NCBI RefSeq assembly: GCF_017742995.1
Contig: NZ_CP072425.1
Coordinates: 744,001 to 808,000 of the forward strand
DNA length: 64,000 nt
DNA from: Pseudoalteromonas viridis
Lineage (GTDB): Bacteria > Pseudomonadota > Gammaproteobacteria > Enterobacterales > Alteromonadaceae
Direction of reading: 5' to 3'
In this document: positions 19,652 to 29,268 of the stretch, in pieces
How the letters are laid out: each line of letters opens with the position of its first letter
Numbering within the stretch: position 1 is the stretch's first letter
Notes under the pieces: generated by a model
Database searches by the model: none
What the model was told of the DNA's origin: nothing
The model's input: the letters and a program-made list of their open reading frames with translations, nothing else
Program-made: the position numbers and the translations under genes

Positions 19652-20723
19652 TTCCGCCCCCTTTTTTGGCAACTTGTTTAAAGAAAGCAACTCTTCTAGC
19701 TTCAAGATTTTCGCTATCTATAAAAGGTTTAACCTCACTTTTCGGTACAACCAAGTGATGCATATCTTCCACAAAGCTCAAAATTTTTCGAACCTGTTCA
19801 TCATCAAACTCATCTTTTGATGCATCAACTTTTAGTACCCAGGGAGGCGTCTCTGAAAGAAAAGCTGTTTCTTCATAAGGAATAATAACAGGTAACCCTG
19901 CTGATAAATATTCACGCACTTTTAGTGGACATGCTTCACTCAGGTTCTTTCTGTGCAGCGCAAGAGTCCCCATACCAACCGCACAATTACGAGCAATTTC
20001 TGAGTACTTATCTACATGCAGATAACCATAGAAACGGACATTTTCCGGGGCATCTTCCACTTCAGATGAGTCTAAACCCACAACATGAAACTGTAACCTT
20101 CCTTTAGTAGCATGGGCTAGCTTACAAAGCGTGTCGATGCCGTGCCAGGGGTAGCCAGGAGAGCCTACAAAGAAAACTGAAGGAACGCCAGTTTGGCTTT
20201 CTGACTTACGATAAGAAAACTTATCAACACTAATTGAATTTGGAATAACTGCGACTTTATTTTCAAACCCTTTTGCCAATTCATTTGTTACAGCCACCGC
20301 ACCGTGTAGCGCTCTATAATAGAACTTTCTGGTCAATACATCGTAAAGGTAAGTTATAAACCCGCGCACGGATTGGGACTTGAATACGGCTAGCTCGAGT
20401 TTTACATCTGAATTAATTTCAGCGATGAGCTTATACTTTGAAAATAAAGCAGGCACTAATATAGGTGACAAAACCCATAATCTATGATAGAGAATATCAG
20501 GACCATATTTATTTAGTTCACTGTAAAGGCGACCAATAGTTTTAAAAAAACTTTCTTGCCTTATTACCACGACATTTTTATGATTCAGCTCGATACCATC
20601 TGTCAACATAAAAAGCTTCACTTCGGCACCTTGTTTTACCCATTCATCCACTTGAGATAAAACCTTGTTATATACACTAGTGCACTTTTCACCTTTGTAG
20701 ACAAATAAATATGCTATTTTCAT
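19644..20723 (-). CDS. Family 4 (group 1) glycosyltransferase
   Basis: A 359-residue GT-B enzyme. The N-terminal domain begins KIAYLFVYKGEKCTSVYNKV, and the middle has VIPNSISVDKFSY and SVFFVGSPGYPWHGIDTLC, the typical start of the second domain. The C-terminal LSEACPLKVREYLSAGLPVI holds the conserved Glu pair of GT4 enzymes. It lies directly downstream of the decayed wbpB/wbpD remnants and overlaps the GT2 gene by 8 bp. The substrate is unknown. It may be the first gene of the block of glycan genes that now separates the two wbp cassettes. Confidence 0.86.
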   Translation of the reverse strand: MKIAYLFVYKGEKCTSVYNKVLSQVDEWVKQGAEVKLFMLTDGIELNHKNVVVIRQESFFKTIGRLYSELNKYGPDILYHRLWVLSPILVPALFSKYKLIAEINSDVKLELAVFKSQSVRGFITYLYDVLTRKFYYRALHGAVAVTNELAKGFENKVAVIPNSISVDKFSYRKSESQTGVPSVFFVGSPGYPWHGIDTLCKLAHATKGRLQFHVVGLDSSEVEDAPENVRFYGYLHVDKYSEIARNCAVGMGTLALHRKNLSEACPLKVREYLSAGLPVIIPYEETAFLSETPPWVLKVDASKDEFDDEQVRKILSFVEDMHHLVVPKSEVKPFIDSENLEARRVAFFKQVAKKGGGND

Positions 20724-20884
20724 AAAAAACCTATTACAAATAAACTATAAAGATTACAACGCACAGTGAAGATAAATCGAGGAGGTGAAACCTAAACCAA
20801 TCTTCCACCGAATATCCATGCATTGATAATGCTAAAGGCAATACGGCTAGCTACTCAGTAACCCGTATCCCAACCAATAACCTC

Positions 20885-21163
20885 GCACACTAAAAATAAC
20901 CGCGAGTTGATGACTTTAGTCGAGACCATGCTCGGGTCGCAAAACACATAGCCTACCCGATGTACTTTGCCATCTACCGAGACACAAGTGTGGATTCTAA
21001 CATTGTTGCCTATTGTACTTTACTAGCGGCGAATACATTATGACCTAAGAGCACTTCACTCTATTTTTCGCCGCAACATAAACACAAAAACGGCCACAGA
21101 GTATGTACCAGCTATTAATATAGGTACCATTGTCCACATTAGTACTTTCTTTAGTACAGTCAT
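20885..21163 (-). pseudogene. wbpD: Decayed second copy of wbpD (5' part)
   Basis: The plus-strand sequence aligns by eye with the intact wbpD region 11,411-11,687. Examples are ACCATGCTCGGGTCGCAAAA against ACCATGCTTGGGCCACAAAA, and ATTATGACCTAAGAGCA against GTTCTGACCTAAAGAGCA. The start codon position (CAT at 21161-21163) is kept, but stops and indels break every frame. The segment 20,815-20,860 may hold a trace of the wbpE end, with much lower confidence. Confidence 0.75.
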
Positions 21164-21170
21164 TCTCAGG

Positions 21171-21312
21171 TTAAAGCCCCTTCCCTGAAAGTGGGTGATT
21201 ACAACCACCGGCTTCGATAACCTGCTTCATTTTGATGTGTTCAACCGCTTCTATTGCAATACGACTCCCGTCGATGCAATCGATGGATGTAAACGTAACT
21301 ACAAAACTGTTC
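21171..21312 (-). pseudogene. wbpB: Decayed second copy of wbpB (remnant)
   Basis: Aligns with the end of intact wbpB (about 11,695-11,790): GAAAGTGGGTG, ACCACCGGCTTCGATAAC and TCAACCGCTTCTATTGC are all recognisable. It then jumps to the region around 12,245 (GGATGTAAACGTAACT). Most of the gene has been deleted. It lies directly behind intact wbpA, where the full wbpB would be expected. Confidence 0.8.
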
Positions 21313-21328
21313 GTAGCTAACCTGGAGC

Positions 21329-22612
21329 CTACAGCCTGATATCGGCTTCTGATGGCTTCAGTACATGTTTAACATCGTAAAGTACATGACTTTCTTTACC
21401 GAATGAGCGTAGCTTCTTTTCACCCATTTCTTTTAGTTCTGAATGATCAACGGCAAGCACGATACCATCGTATTTGCCCTCTTCTAATTCGTTGATAAGA
21501 TCAATACCGTACTCGTGTTTAACCTCTGCTGGGTTTGCCCAATCATCATAGACGTCAACAGACATATTGAAGTCTTTCAGCTCTTTTACTATGTCTATGA
21601 TTTTGGTATTGCGCACATCAGGGCAATCGCCTTTGAACGTAAAGCCAAGGATCAGTACCTTCGCTTCGTCAATATGAATTTTTTTACTAGCTAATTTTTT
21701 AACTAATTGGGTCGCAACGTATTCACCCATACCATCATTGATACGACGTCCAGCCAAAATAACTTCCGGGCGATAGCCTACTTCTTGCGCTTTATGTGTC
21801 AGGTAATAAGGATCGACGCTGATACAGTGGCCACCAACCAGCCCTGGCTTGAACTTTAGGAAGTTCCACTTCGTTCCCGCGGCATTGAGCACCTCTTCAG
21901 TATCGATACCCAGACGATTAAAGATCTTTGCAAACTCATTAATGATTGCAATATTTAAGTCCCGCTGAGTATTTTCAATTACTTTGGCTGCCTCAGCCAC
22001 TTTCAAAGAGCTCGCTTTATGCGTTCCGGCTTCGACAATAGAGCCATAAAGGGCGTCGACAAAGTCTGCTACTTCAGGTGTCGAACCAGATGTTATCTTA
22101 GTGATTTTAGTTAAGGTATTTACTTTGTCACCTGGATTGATCCGCTCAGGAGAGTAACCAGCATAAAAGTCGGTATTAAACTTCAGCCCCGATACTTTTT
22201 CGATCAATGGTAAACAAACTTCTTCGGTCGCCCCCGGGTAGACTGTTGACTCATAAATAACAACGTCCCCTTTTTTAATAAACGCCCCTAGCATTTCTGA
22301 AGCTTTTCTCAGCGGGGTTAAATCAGGCCTGTTACTTTCATCAATTGGTGTAGGCACTGTAACAATATAAACTGTACTCTGCGCCAGTTCAGACTTATCA
22401 TCAGAAAAACGTAAAGAAGCAGCGGCACTAAGCGCCTCATCTGACACTTCAAGTGTCGAATCATGTCCGTTGCGTAGCTCATTTACGCGGCTAGAATTAA
22501 TATCAAAGCCAAGTACATTTTCATATTTCTTTGATAATTCAACAGCTAAAGGTAGGCCAACATAGCCAAGACCAATTATTGCAATCTTAGGAGATTGATT
22601 AAAACTATTCAT
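21329..22612 (-). CDS. wbpA: UDP-N-acetylglucosamine 6-dehydrogenase, WbpA type
   Basis: A 427-residue UDP-glucose/GDP-mannose dehydrogenase-family protein that oxidises UDP-GlcNAc to UDP-GlcNAcA, the first step towards the diacetamido uronic acid. The NAD motif is [16 protein letters not shown]. The catalytic Cys is Cys263 in [15 protein letters not shown], and [16 protein letters not shown] and the C-terminal [15 protein letters not shown] match the WbpA/WecC group. It differs clearly from the plus-strand Ugd. Its natural partners wbpB, wbpD and wbpE survive only at 10-12.6 kb, because the copies beside it are decayed. The pathway is therefore split over two places but looks complete up to the diacetamido sugar. 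Confidence 0.92.
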   Translation of the reverse strand: MNSFNQSPKIAIIGLGYVGLPLAVELSKKYENVLGFDINSSRVNELRNGHDSTLEVSDEALSAAASLRFSDDKSELAQSTVYIVTVPTPIDESNRPDLTPLRKASEMLGAFIKKGDVVIYESTVYPGATEEVCLPLIEKVSGLKFNTDFYAGYSPERINPGDKVNTLTKITKITSGSTPEVADFVDALYGSIVEAGTHKASSLKVAEAAKVIENTQRDLNIAIINEFAKIFNRLGIDTEEVLNAAGTKWNFLKFKPGLVGGHCISVDPYYLTHKAQEVGYRPEVILAGRRINDGMGEYVATQLVKKLASKKIHIDEAKVLILGFTFKGDCPDVRNTKIIDIVKELKDFNMSVDVYDDWANPAEVKHEYGIDLINELEEGKYDGIVLAVDHSELKEMGEKKLRSFGKESHVLYDVKHVLKPSEADIRL

Positions 22613-22676
22613 TACTAGAACCTTTCATAAATTTTTAAGTTAGCACAGACATTCGTCTTACTGTGAACTACCAACA

Positions 22677-23400
22677 CTAAATCTTGACTGTAAAATATAA
22701 ACCCATTAATACAAAGCCAATGATCCCGCCTAAGATACAGATAAATGCTCTACTAGGTTTTAACCTCTTTTATGGCACTAATGCCGGGTCGATAGTCTGG
22801 GGCACATTTCTTCACGTCCCTGAGTGAGCATGATTGTCTTGACCTGTTCGACGATCAGCCTGTAAAAATGCATCTTTCATCGCCTCGACTTACTCTCCCT
22901 CTAGTTGAGTATCGAGGTATTCGAACTCCTCAACACCTTCCCCATTTAACGCAGCTTTATTGGTCCATTGATATCCTCACAACCCAAAGCTTAGCCGTGT
23001 TAGGAGAAACATGCTTAACACTCAAAGTAACCCCTATATCTGCATCTTCTATTATTCCAACAAGTTCATTGAATCCTTAATACGCCTTATTGAGCGAAGG
23101 ACGAGGTTTCAAAGGCTTTTTGACAACTCGGGTCCACTTGTGGTTTTCAGTATCGTACAATTACTCATCGTAAATGATGGTATTGCTTCGATGTCTCTTG
23201 CCTTTGCTGTCAACAGCTCGGGCTAAATTCCCCTTTCCCTATGAATTCTTTCGTAAAGCGTCTAGATTTTAGAATAGAAATGGCTAACTGAGTCTTGTCT
23301 TTGATTTAAACCAATGAGATTAATGCTAGCCATACTCACACGTTCGCCAAACTGACTGGCTACAATAGTCAAGTTTTTCACTACCCGACACATTAGAACC
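22677..23400 (-). pseudogene. wzz: Decayed second wzz (chain-length regulator)
   Basis: Read on the minus strand, fragments in different frames follow the order of a Wzz protein. They are ASQFGERVSMASINL, then NTIIYDE and LYDTENHKWTRVVKKPLKP, then IIEDADIGVTLSVKHVSPN, then EQVKTIMLTQGREE, then TIDPALVP followed by a stop and KRLKPSRAF. The last fragment ends in the C-terminal membrane helix ICILGGIIGFVLMGLYFTV and a TAG at 22677. Several stops and frameshifts are present. It lies between the WecA-like gene and wbpA. It accounts for an 800-bp stretch that otherwise looks empty. The left limit is the TAG; the right limit is approximate. Confidence 0.86.
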
Positions 23401-23431
23401 TTGAGCCAATAGCGCTTCCGAGACTGTCACA

Positions 23432-24523
23432 TTACGTTGTAAAGTGACTTCTTAACCAGCGACAAAACTTCCATGAATGTTGGACCATTATGCTATATGC
23501 CACACACAAAAACATGAAAGATACCAACACAAGAACATCAGGGACATTAAAGCGCTCTAGCATAAGCCCAAAAAAAGCAGTCATAAAAGAAAGCGTCACG
23601 AGTACAAACAGAGTTTGTCTAGGAGAAAGCCCTCCCCGCATAAATATGTGGTGGATATGATCTCTGTCTGCGACTAACGGAGATTTCCCTTTCTTGAGAC
23701 GTCGAATAATAATAGCAATCATATCAATGATAGGTAGTGCAGCAAAAAATAGGACTGTAACGGGCCTGACGACAGGTTCAGGGGATTGTGTTGCCTCAAC
23801 CGTCAACCAAACAACTGTTAATCCCATGAACATGGAACCTGCATCTCCCATGAAAATCTTTTTGTTACCAACTGGTGCGAAGCCCAAGTTCGCGGCCAAA
23901 AAGGGGATCAAACAAGCAACCAAAACTAAGCACGTGATAAAGATGTAAATACTGCCACTCAACAGCGCCTGCACCCCTAAGAAGCTATAAAACACGGCAG
24001 ACACAAAGCCTAAAAGACCATCAATGCCATCTATCATGTTGAATGCATTAATTAACGCAAGTACAGCCAAAACAGTAAACGGAATACCGAGTGAATATAG
24101 TTCGATTGTACTCCCAATAGAAAACAAGTCCCCTAGAGAAAAGAAGTGCTTTTGCAAGCCTGTAATTAAGATGAGTGCGACTAGGCTTTGACCAATCAAT
24201 CTTGATCTCACCGTTAGGTCATATTTATCATCCAACACACCAATGAACACAATAATAGCGCTCGCGACTAAGTATAGGTCACGCTCCACTGAATATGGCT
24301 GATAAAAAAGCAAAATCACTGCTGCTGCAATATAAACAGCCATCCCACCGACCAAAGGCACCTGTCCATTGTGATTCTTTCGCTCACATGGAACATCCAT
24401 CAGACCTAAAGGGGTTGCAAGCCTGTGCATCAGCAAGACCAAGGCACCGGAAGCAAGCACCCCCATAAAAAATAACTCAAAGTAATCAAGAATATTCATA
24501 TATTGAAAACTATCTAAAATCAT
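23432..24523 (-). CDS. wecA: WecA-type undecaprenyl-phosphate GlcNAc-1-phosphate transferase
   Basis: A polytopic membrane enzyme of 363 residues (MraY/WecA family) that starts polysaccharide synthesis by moving a HexNAc-1-phosphate onto undecaprenyl phosphate. Conserved catalytic segments are present: GVLDDKYDL (Asp-Asp), NAFNMIDGIDGL, KKIFMGDAGSMFMG and the HIHHIFMRGG His motif, with about 10-11 membrane helices. A longer frame begins at 24589, but the ATG at 24523 overlaps the upstream TAA (TAATG) behind GGGAA and is preferred. It lies directly after the OtnA-like gene. WecA is the best match; other family members use different HexNAc donors. Confidence 0.88.
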   Translation of the reverse strand: MILDSFQYMNILDYFELFFMGVLASGALVLLMHRLATPLGLMDVPCERKNHNGQVPLVGGMAVYIAAAVILLFYQPYSVERDLYLVASAIIVFIGVLDDKYDLTVRSRLIGQSLVALILITGLQKHFFSLGDLFSIGSTIELYSLGIPFTVLAVLALINAFNMIDGIDGLLGFVSAVFYSFLGVQALLSGSIYIFITCLVLVACLIPFLAANLGFAPVGNKKIFMGDAGSMFMGLTVVWLTVEATQSPEPVVRPVTVLFFAALPIIDMIAIIIRRLKKGKSPLVADRDHIHHIFMRGGLSPRQTLFVLVTLSFMTAFFGLMLERFNVPDVLVLVSFMFLCVAYSIMVQHSWKFCRWLRSHFTT

Positions 24524-27165
24524 TAAATTCCCGAAACTGCAGCTACACCAACACCTAATTGATAGAAAATTTGTGTTGCTGTATTCCACAGGGTTAAGTT
24601 ATCCATATGGGATGCATCCATAGGTACAACAATGGTATCTCCGGCCTCTAATTGGTTTTTATTATTGACAGCAAACCAACTGGATGACTGAGGAATAAAC
24701 ACAGCTCCATTAGCCTTGATCACATATATCTGCTCTTCTTTCGCACGATCTTTCGTGCCACCGCTGAGCGCCAAATAATCATCTATCGTCACACCTTTTT
24801 TATAAAGGTGAGACGAAGCATAGTTTACTTCACCAATCACAGAAATCGCATCTTGTTTGCCTGGTACATACAGAGTATCACCATCTTGTAACACAAGGTT
24901 TTCTTGGTTTGACAAGATAGCTGGTAGATCTATGACCAAACGACCAATCGACTCTACGTTAGCCAGATCGTCGAGCAAATTTTTCATATCTTCATAGGCA
25001 ATAGACGTATTCATACCTATTGACTTCTGAAAGCTCCGTGAAGCAATGTCTTTTCTCAGCTCATCCGAGAGTTTTAGTAAGCGCGTCTCTTCCTGCTCTT
25101 TAATTGACTCTCGTGTATATATTGCGGCTTTAGGTTCTGCATATTCAGAAAGCCCACCTGCTCTTTTGAGCAGCTCATCCAGCGACTCGCCACGACTTAC
25201 GGTGTAAGTGCCAGGGAATCTGACTTCTCCTTTCAGGTGCACTTTATAACCTTTCTGCCAGTTTGGCTGTTTCAGAATATTAAGTACATCTTTGCTATCT
25301 AACTTGTAGTTAAGGCCTTCGTCGCTATCAAGCTGAATGCTGGCATAATTAAACTGACCATTTTCCGGAGAAAGGCTTGCCAACTCAGCAAGTTCAGGAT
25401 GAGCTGATTCCAATAACCCACCGGCAGCGCTTATGGCATCAGCAACCGTACTGCCAGTTGCCAGCGGATATACGCCTGGAAAACGTACCTCACCCAGTAC
25501 TTCATAGGTTGCTTTTCTCGCTGTTGCGCTCGCTTGAAATTCCAATTTTGGCAGTAAGTGCATGAGCAACTTATCACGACTAAAAGTCGCAAACTCGCCA
25601 GGTTCATCTTCCTCTTCCTGCTTTTGCCCTCGCTTAGTCCTCTGCTTTTCACGTTCTTTTTGTTTTTCTATACTTTTTTCAAGGGCTTCTTCAAATGATA
25701 GAGTTTTTTTCTTAAATTCCTGATATTCAAACAGGTGCCAAAGTTTGACCTTTTCTTGCTGAAATATCTGTTCTTCCGTTAATGCTAATTTCGCAAGGGC
25801 TTGCTCTTCTTCTTGTTTAAATTTGAAGCGGCTAAACACATAAATTTTGTCATTCTTCTCTAGCACAACATTTTTATTTTTGAGGGCATCCACAAACGAA
25901 AATTGAATGACTTCAATGTCACCAGACATCGACTTTTCTCTGACAACCAGACCGTAGTGGTAATCAGCCTGTGGCAATAGATCAGACTTCAAATCGTGCA
26001 CAATATCACTGATATCTAACCCGCTCTGCCATTGATATATGCCAGGGCGAGCAACGGCACCAAGTAATGTGACAGAGTCGACCACAACATCATTTACGGA
26101 CTGAACGAATACCTTGTCACCACCTTTAGGCTTAAATAGGTCATCTGGGTCTGAAAAATCAGCGGAGACAGCGACACTTCTATGGCCATTTTGCACCCTC
26201 TGAACCTGCACACGTTTAATGTAGGCGTTATCTTTAAACCCTCCGAACATATTGACCAAGTCATCTTTTGTATCCTGTTCTGTCAGCTCAAAGATAGCTT
26301 CACGCTTAACAGCGCCTTCTACTGTGACCTGAGGGCCTGCAGAAGGGACAAATACGACATCACCTGAGCGAAGACTAATGTCACCGCTACGGTCACCATT
26401 AAGCAATAAATCGTACAAATCTAGTGTTGCAACAGTTTGCCCGCTGCGTTTTACTTGGATATTACGTAAACTGGCAATCTCGGAGATGCCACCACTGGCA
26501 AACAATGCGTGCGTAACGGAAGAAAGTGGGGAAAGGGTGTAGCTTCCAGGCTGATAGACTTCACCCACAACTAACACCTGGACCGCCCTTAGTTCAGCCA
26601 TAGCGACAAAGACACTTAGCCCGATTGCTTCTGCAGCCACCTTGTTTTTTATCAGAGATTTAAATTCTGCATACGAAAGACCAGCAACCTGAACGGGTGA
26701 AAATTTAGGGATGGCTATACGCCCCTCACTGTCAATCTCCAACATATGGGAGTTGCTTTCTTTTCCATATAAGGTAATCGCCACCGTGTCACCGCGACCT
26801 AATATATAATCATCGGGCACAGACGCATCTTCAGGGGGCATAAAAGTGCTGGGAATCCCAGAAAACAACTTATAACCAAACGGCTTTAGAGGTTCGACGG
26901 TTGGATCAAATGGATCTTTTTCCGTTTCATTCTCATCGTCTTCATCTCTGGGTAACATGCTCGACTTGACGTTTTTTTCGCCTTTCTTTGACTCTTCATC
27001 CAAGTTTAGTGAGGAAATGTCAATACCATACTGTTTTGCTAAAGCCTCTTGCTGTGCTTTCGGCAATTTCTGAAATTGCTCCAGTTGCTCGGCCGTTGGC
27101 GTAAGCGCAAACGAGAAGACACTATAGCTAAGTACAATTAATGCAAAAATACGTCTAAAAAGCAT
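24523..27165 (-). CDS. Large SLBB-repeat polysaccharide export protein, OtnA/WbfF-like
   Basis: An 880-residue secreted protein, more than twice the size of Wza. A signal peptide (MLFRRIFALIVLSYSVFSFA) is followed by a Gln/Leu-rich linker and an acidic stretch. A Poly_export domain starts at about residue 115 (DDYILGRGDTVAITLYG). At least five SLBB-like repeats follow, each with a GxVxxPGxY-type turn (VGEVYQPGSYTLSP, LGAVARPGIYQW, LGEVRFPGVYPL, LKGEVRFPGTYTV). A charged, probably coiled segment at about 480-530 is rich in Lys and Glu. The size and layout resemble OtnA/WbfF of Vibrio cholerae O139, which acts in capsule and O-antigen export. It is the first gene of the minus-strand block, ahead of wecA. 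Confidence 0.84.
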   Translation of the reverse strand: MLFRRIFALIVLSYSVFSFALTPTAEQLEQFQKLPKAQQEALAKQYGIDISSLNLDEESKKGEKNVKSSMLPRDEDDENETEKDPFDPTVEPLKPFGYKLFSGIPSTFMPPEDASVPDDYILGRGDTVAITLYGKESNSHMLEIDSEGRIAIPKFSPVQVAGLSYAEFKSLIKNKVAAEAIGLSVFVAMAELRAVQVLVVGEVYQPGSYTLSPLSSVTHALFASGGISEIASLRNIQVKRSGQTVATLDLYDLLLNGDRSGDISLRSGDVVFVPSAGPQVTVEGAVKREAIFELTEQDTKDDLVNMFGGFKDNAYIKRVQVQRVQNGHRSVAVSADFSDPDDLFKPKGGDKVFVQSVNDVVVDSVTLLGAVARPGIYQWQSGLDISDIVHDLKSDLLPQADYHYGLVVREKSMSGDIEVIQFSFVDALKNKNVVLEKNDKIYVFSRFKFKQEEEQALAKLALTEEQIFQQEKVKLWHLFEYQEFKKKTLSFEEALEKSIEKQKEREKQRTKRGQKQEEEDEPGEFATFSRDKLLMHLLPKLEFQASATARKATYEVLGEVRFPGVYPLATGSTVADAISAAGGLLESAHPELAELASLSPENGQFNYASIQLDSDEGLNYKLDSKDVLNILKQPNWQKGYKVHLKGEVRFPGTYTVSRGESLDELLKRAGGLSEYAEPKAAIYTRESIKEQEETRLLKLSDELRKDIASRSFQKSIGMNTSIAYEDMKNLLDDLANVESIGRLVIDLPAILSNQENLVLQDGDTLYVPGKQDAISVIGEVNYASSHLYKKGVTIDDYLALSGGTKDRAKEEQIYVIKANGAVFIPQSSSWFAVNNKNQLEAGDTIVVPMDASHMDNLTLWNTATQIFYQLGVGVAAVSGI

Positions 27166-27231
27166 TGCGGGATGACTTCCAAAGTAGTGTTGTTTAAAAA
27201 GATTGGCTATTTTACACGAAAATTAAAGAAT

Positions 27232-27256
27232 AGAAAAAGGGACTTTCGCCCCTTTA
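27232..27256 (-). terminator. Intrinsic terminator after the mscS-DUF481 operon
   Basis: On the minus strand the sequence reads AAAGGG, then GCGAAAGT, then CCCTTT followed by more T residues. This is a stem (27,236-27,241 with 27,250-27,255), possibly longer with a G-C/C-G extension, and a short U-tract. It lies about 35 bp beyond the stop of the DUF481 gene and separates that operon from the OtnA-like gene. Confidence 0.7.
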
Positions 27257-27290
27257 CGCAATTTATTTGTCAAATTAATGAATTGCTTTG

Positions 27291-28091
27291 TTAAAAGCTG
27301 TAAACTAGAGTAAGAGATGTTTCCGTATCGGTATTTTCCTTGTCTTCGTCCACTGTTGAGTTATGAGTAATATTGTACGCCACCTTCATTTGTAACGAGC
27401 CATTGATTTTAGTCATCAGTGCTGACTCTGATGTCGTTTTCGTGTTGGTATCACCATACTCAACACCCACCACCTGAGTGAAGCGCGCGTTATCCGACAC
27501 TTGCCATTCGAAATCAACTTTAGCGACACCAATCACTTCGTTATCGGTCGTACCAGCAAGCGGGTTGCCATTTTCATCAAGCTCGGTGCTGTCATCCTGA
27601 TACTCAAAGCGCTTCATACCTGGACCGATTTCTGCGTCTAGGTACATAGTGTCTAGGTTAAGCAGACGTAAGCCGTAACCGACTGAGACAACCGTTTCAC
27701 TGCGATAGGCACCAAAGTAATCAGAATCGTAGGCGCCGTAGATAAACAGGTGGCTGTGATCTTCGTTTAGCTTGTAGTTACCTTGCATCGACACTGAGTA
27801 CTTCTCATTAGTACGTTCACTGACTCGCTCACCATCGTCGTTTTCTATCTCGTCTTCTTTATAGATCCCATCCAGCTTGTACTCGTTTCGCCAGTTATTT
27901 AGGTGATGTTTGGCCTTAAGTGCGCCTTTTAGTGTTGTGGTTTCAGTATTACCACTAGTAATAATGGCCCCCACTTCACTGGTGATATCCCAGGTTTTCT
28001 TCTGCTTTGGCTTCTTTGCAGGAGCTTCTTGTGCAGCAACATTCGAGCTAATGGCTGCCAATACGCACAGAGATAAAAGTTGTAGTTTCAT
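27291..28091 (-). CDS. DUF481 outer-membrane beta-barrel protein (YdiY-like)
   Basis: A 266-residue secreted protein. The signal peptide MKLQLLSLCVLAAISSNVAA ends before QEAPAKKPKQKKTW. The mature part alternates polar and hydrophobic residues, with strands such as WDITSEVGAIITSGNTETTT, typical of DUF481 proteins, and ends in ETSLTLVYSF with a terminal Phe, as expected for a beta-barrel. The SGNT motif and a NEYKLDGIYK repeat fit the family. The function is unknown; in other species family members sit in the outer membrane and are sometimes acid- or salt-induced. It follows mscS by 21 bp and is probably co-transcribed with it. Confidence 0.85.
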   Translation of the reverse strand: MKLQLLSLCVLAAISSNVAAQEAPAKKPKQKKTWDITSEVGAIITSGNTETTTLKGALKAKHHLNNWRNEYKLDGIYKEDEIENDDGERVSERTNEKYSVSMQGNYKLNEDHSHLFIYGAYDSDYFGAYRSETVVSVGYGLRLLNLDTMYLDAEIGPGMKRFEYQDDSTELDENGNPLAGTTDNEVIGVAKVDFEWQVSDNARFTQVVGVEYGDTNTKTTSESALMTKINGSLQMKVAYNITHNSTVDEDKENTDTETSLTLVYSF

Positions 28092-28112
28092 TGCTTATAA
28101 ACCTGTCATTAA

Positions 28113-28928
28113 TTAGTCTTTGTGAAGGTGAACATCCATTTGCGGGAATGGAATTTCGATATTAGCATCATCTAATGCTAATTTTATATTCTCAACAAGG
28201 TCAAAGTAAGTCGGCCAGTAGTCTGATGTTGCAACCCAGGGGCGCACAACAAAATTAACACTGGAATCTGCCATTTCTAATACGGCGACCGTATAAGCCG
28301 GCTCTTTCAGTATCCGTGGTTCTTTGTCCAGCACGGATTTTAACACATTTTTCGCTTCCCGGAGATCCGCTTCATAGCTTACTCCGATAACTAAATCGAT
28401 ACGTCGTGTTTTTTCACGAGAGTAATTGACGATCGCACCTGACATAATCGCCGAGTTGGGCATAATAATGACTTTGTTATCCGGCGTTCTCAATTCGGTC
28501 GAGAAAATCTCGATGCGCTGCACGCTGCCCGCTTTCCCCCCAGCCTCGATATAATCACCAGACTTAAAGGGACGAAGAATAATGATCAAAACGCCTGAGG
28601 CAAAATTTGATAATGAGCCTTGTAAGGCCAGGCCAATTGCCAGACCGGCAGCACCCAGAATAGCCACAAAGGAGGTCGTTTCTATGCCAACCTGAGACAA
28701 TGCCATCAACAGCGTCGCGGCAAATACAATACTGTATGCAATGTTACCAACAAACGCACCAACCGCCTTATCCACTTTGCGTTTACTAAATGCTTTTTCT
28801 GTCAGGTTTGCCGCAAGCTTTGCCAGCTTCATACCAATGAAGAATATGATCAGGGCCAGCAGCCCCTGAAAAAGGTGGTGTATAATAAGAGATGAGTTAT
28901 CATCGACCCAATGAACAATCGTTTCCAT
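28113..28928 (-). CDS. mscS: Small-conductance mechanosensitive channel, MscS family
   Basis: A 271-residue MscS-like channel that opens under membrane tension to release solutes on osmotic downshock. It has three membrane segments at the N-terminus. The pore helix AILGAAGLAIGLALQGSLSN carries the alternating Gly/Ala pattern of MscS TM3, and FASGVLIIILRPFKSGDYIE follows into the cytoplasmic beta domain. The length is close to E. coli MscS (286). The ATG at 28928 is preferred over one at 28946, because AGGAG is at ideal spacing before it. The product is likely to share an operon with the DUF481 protein, which is an interesting envelope pairing. Confidence 0.91.
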   Translation of the reverse strand: METIVHWVDDNSSLIIHHLFQGLLALIIFFIGMKLAKLAANLTEKAFSKRKVDKAVGAFVGNIAYSIVFAATLLMALSQVGIETTSFVAILGAAGLAIGLALQGSLSNFASGVLIIILRPFKSGDYIEAGGKAGSVQRIEIFSTELRTPDNKVIIMPNSAIMSGAIVNYSREKTRRIDLVIGVSYEADLREAKNVLKSVLDKEPRILKEPAYTVAVLEMADSSVNFVVRPWVATSDYWPTYFDLVENIKLALDDANIEIPFPQMDVHLHKD

Positions 28929-29049
28929 AGTGACTCCTGTAAGCACTTGAGTGAGATAGCGGGGCGATTTTACCCTGCTAGTATGAATATTAGCTGTACA
29001 ACTTAGGGATACTCAACGAACTTCTTTGAGATTTTTTTCAATTTAATCC

Positions 29050-29078
29050 TTTGCAAAGCCCGCCTTTTTATGTATTAT
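29050..29078 (+). promoter_or_regulatory. Promoter of tRNA-His, with GC-rich discriminator
   Basis: A -35 box TTTGCA (29050-29055), a 17-bp spacer and a -10 box TATTAT (29073-29078) are followed by the GC-only discriminator GCGCGCC (29079-29085). A/T-rich DNA lies upstream, as in UP elements. A GC-rich discriminator is typical of stringently controlled stable-RNA promoters. The expected start is near 29,086, about 30 bp before the tRNA. Confidence 0.78.
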
Positions 29079-29114
29079 GCGCGCCACACCAACAAAGGTG
29101 TTCTTCTCTATTGT

Positions 29115-29191
29115 GGCGGCTGTAGCTCAGTTGGTAGAGCCCCGGATTGTGATTCCGGTTGTCGCGAGTTCAAGCCTCGTCAGTCGCCCCA
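29115..29191 (+). tRNA. tRNA-His (anticodon GTG)
   Basis: The 77-nt sequence folds as a cloverleaf. It has a 7-bp acceptor stem GCGGCTG with CAGTCGC (one G-U pair), a D-arm AGCTCAGTTGGTAGAGC, anticodon loop TTGTGAT with anticodon GTG, and a T-arm with GTTCAAG. The extra 5' G (position -1) that is diagnostic of tRNA-His is at 29115 and pairs with C73. CCA is encoded (29189-29191). It is a single tRNA, not in a cluster. Confidence 0.97.
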
Positions 29192-29268
29192 CTTCTTCCC
29201 TATTGTGTATCTTAATTAACTCAACTTATTTAAAAATCCGCTCTAGTATTTTTTCTGAAATTAACTAA

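Noticed and set aside
20815..20860. Trace of a wbpE end beside the decayed wbpD
   Set aside because: Only CCATGCAT and scattered bases match the intact wbpE end. This is too weak to list as a pseudogene, though it would fit the duplicated cassette.
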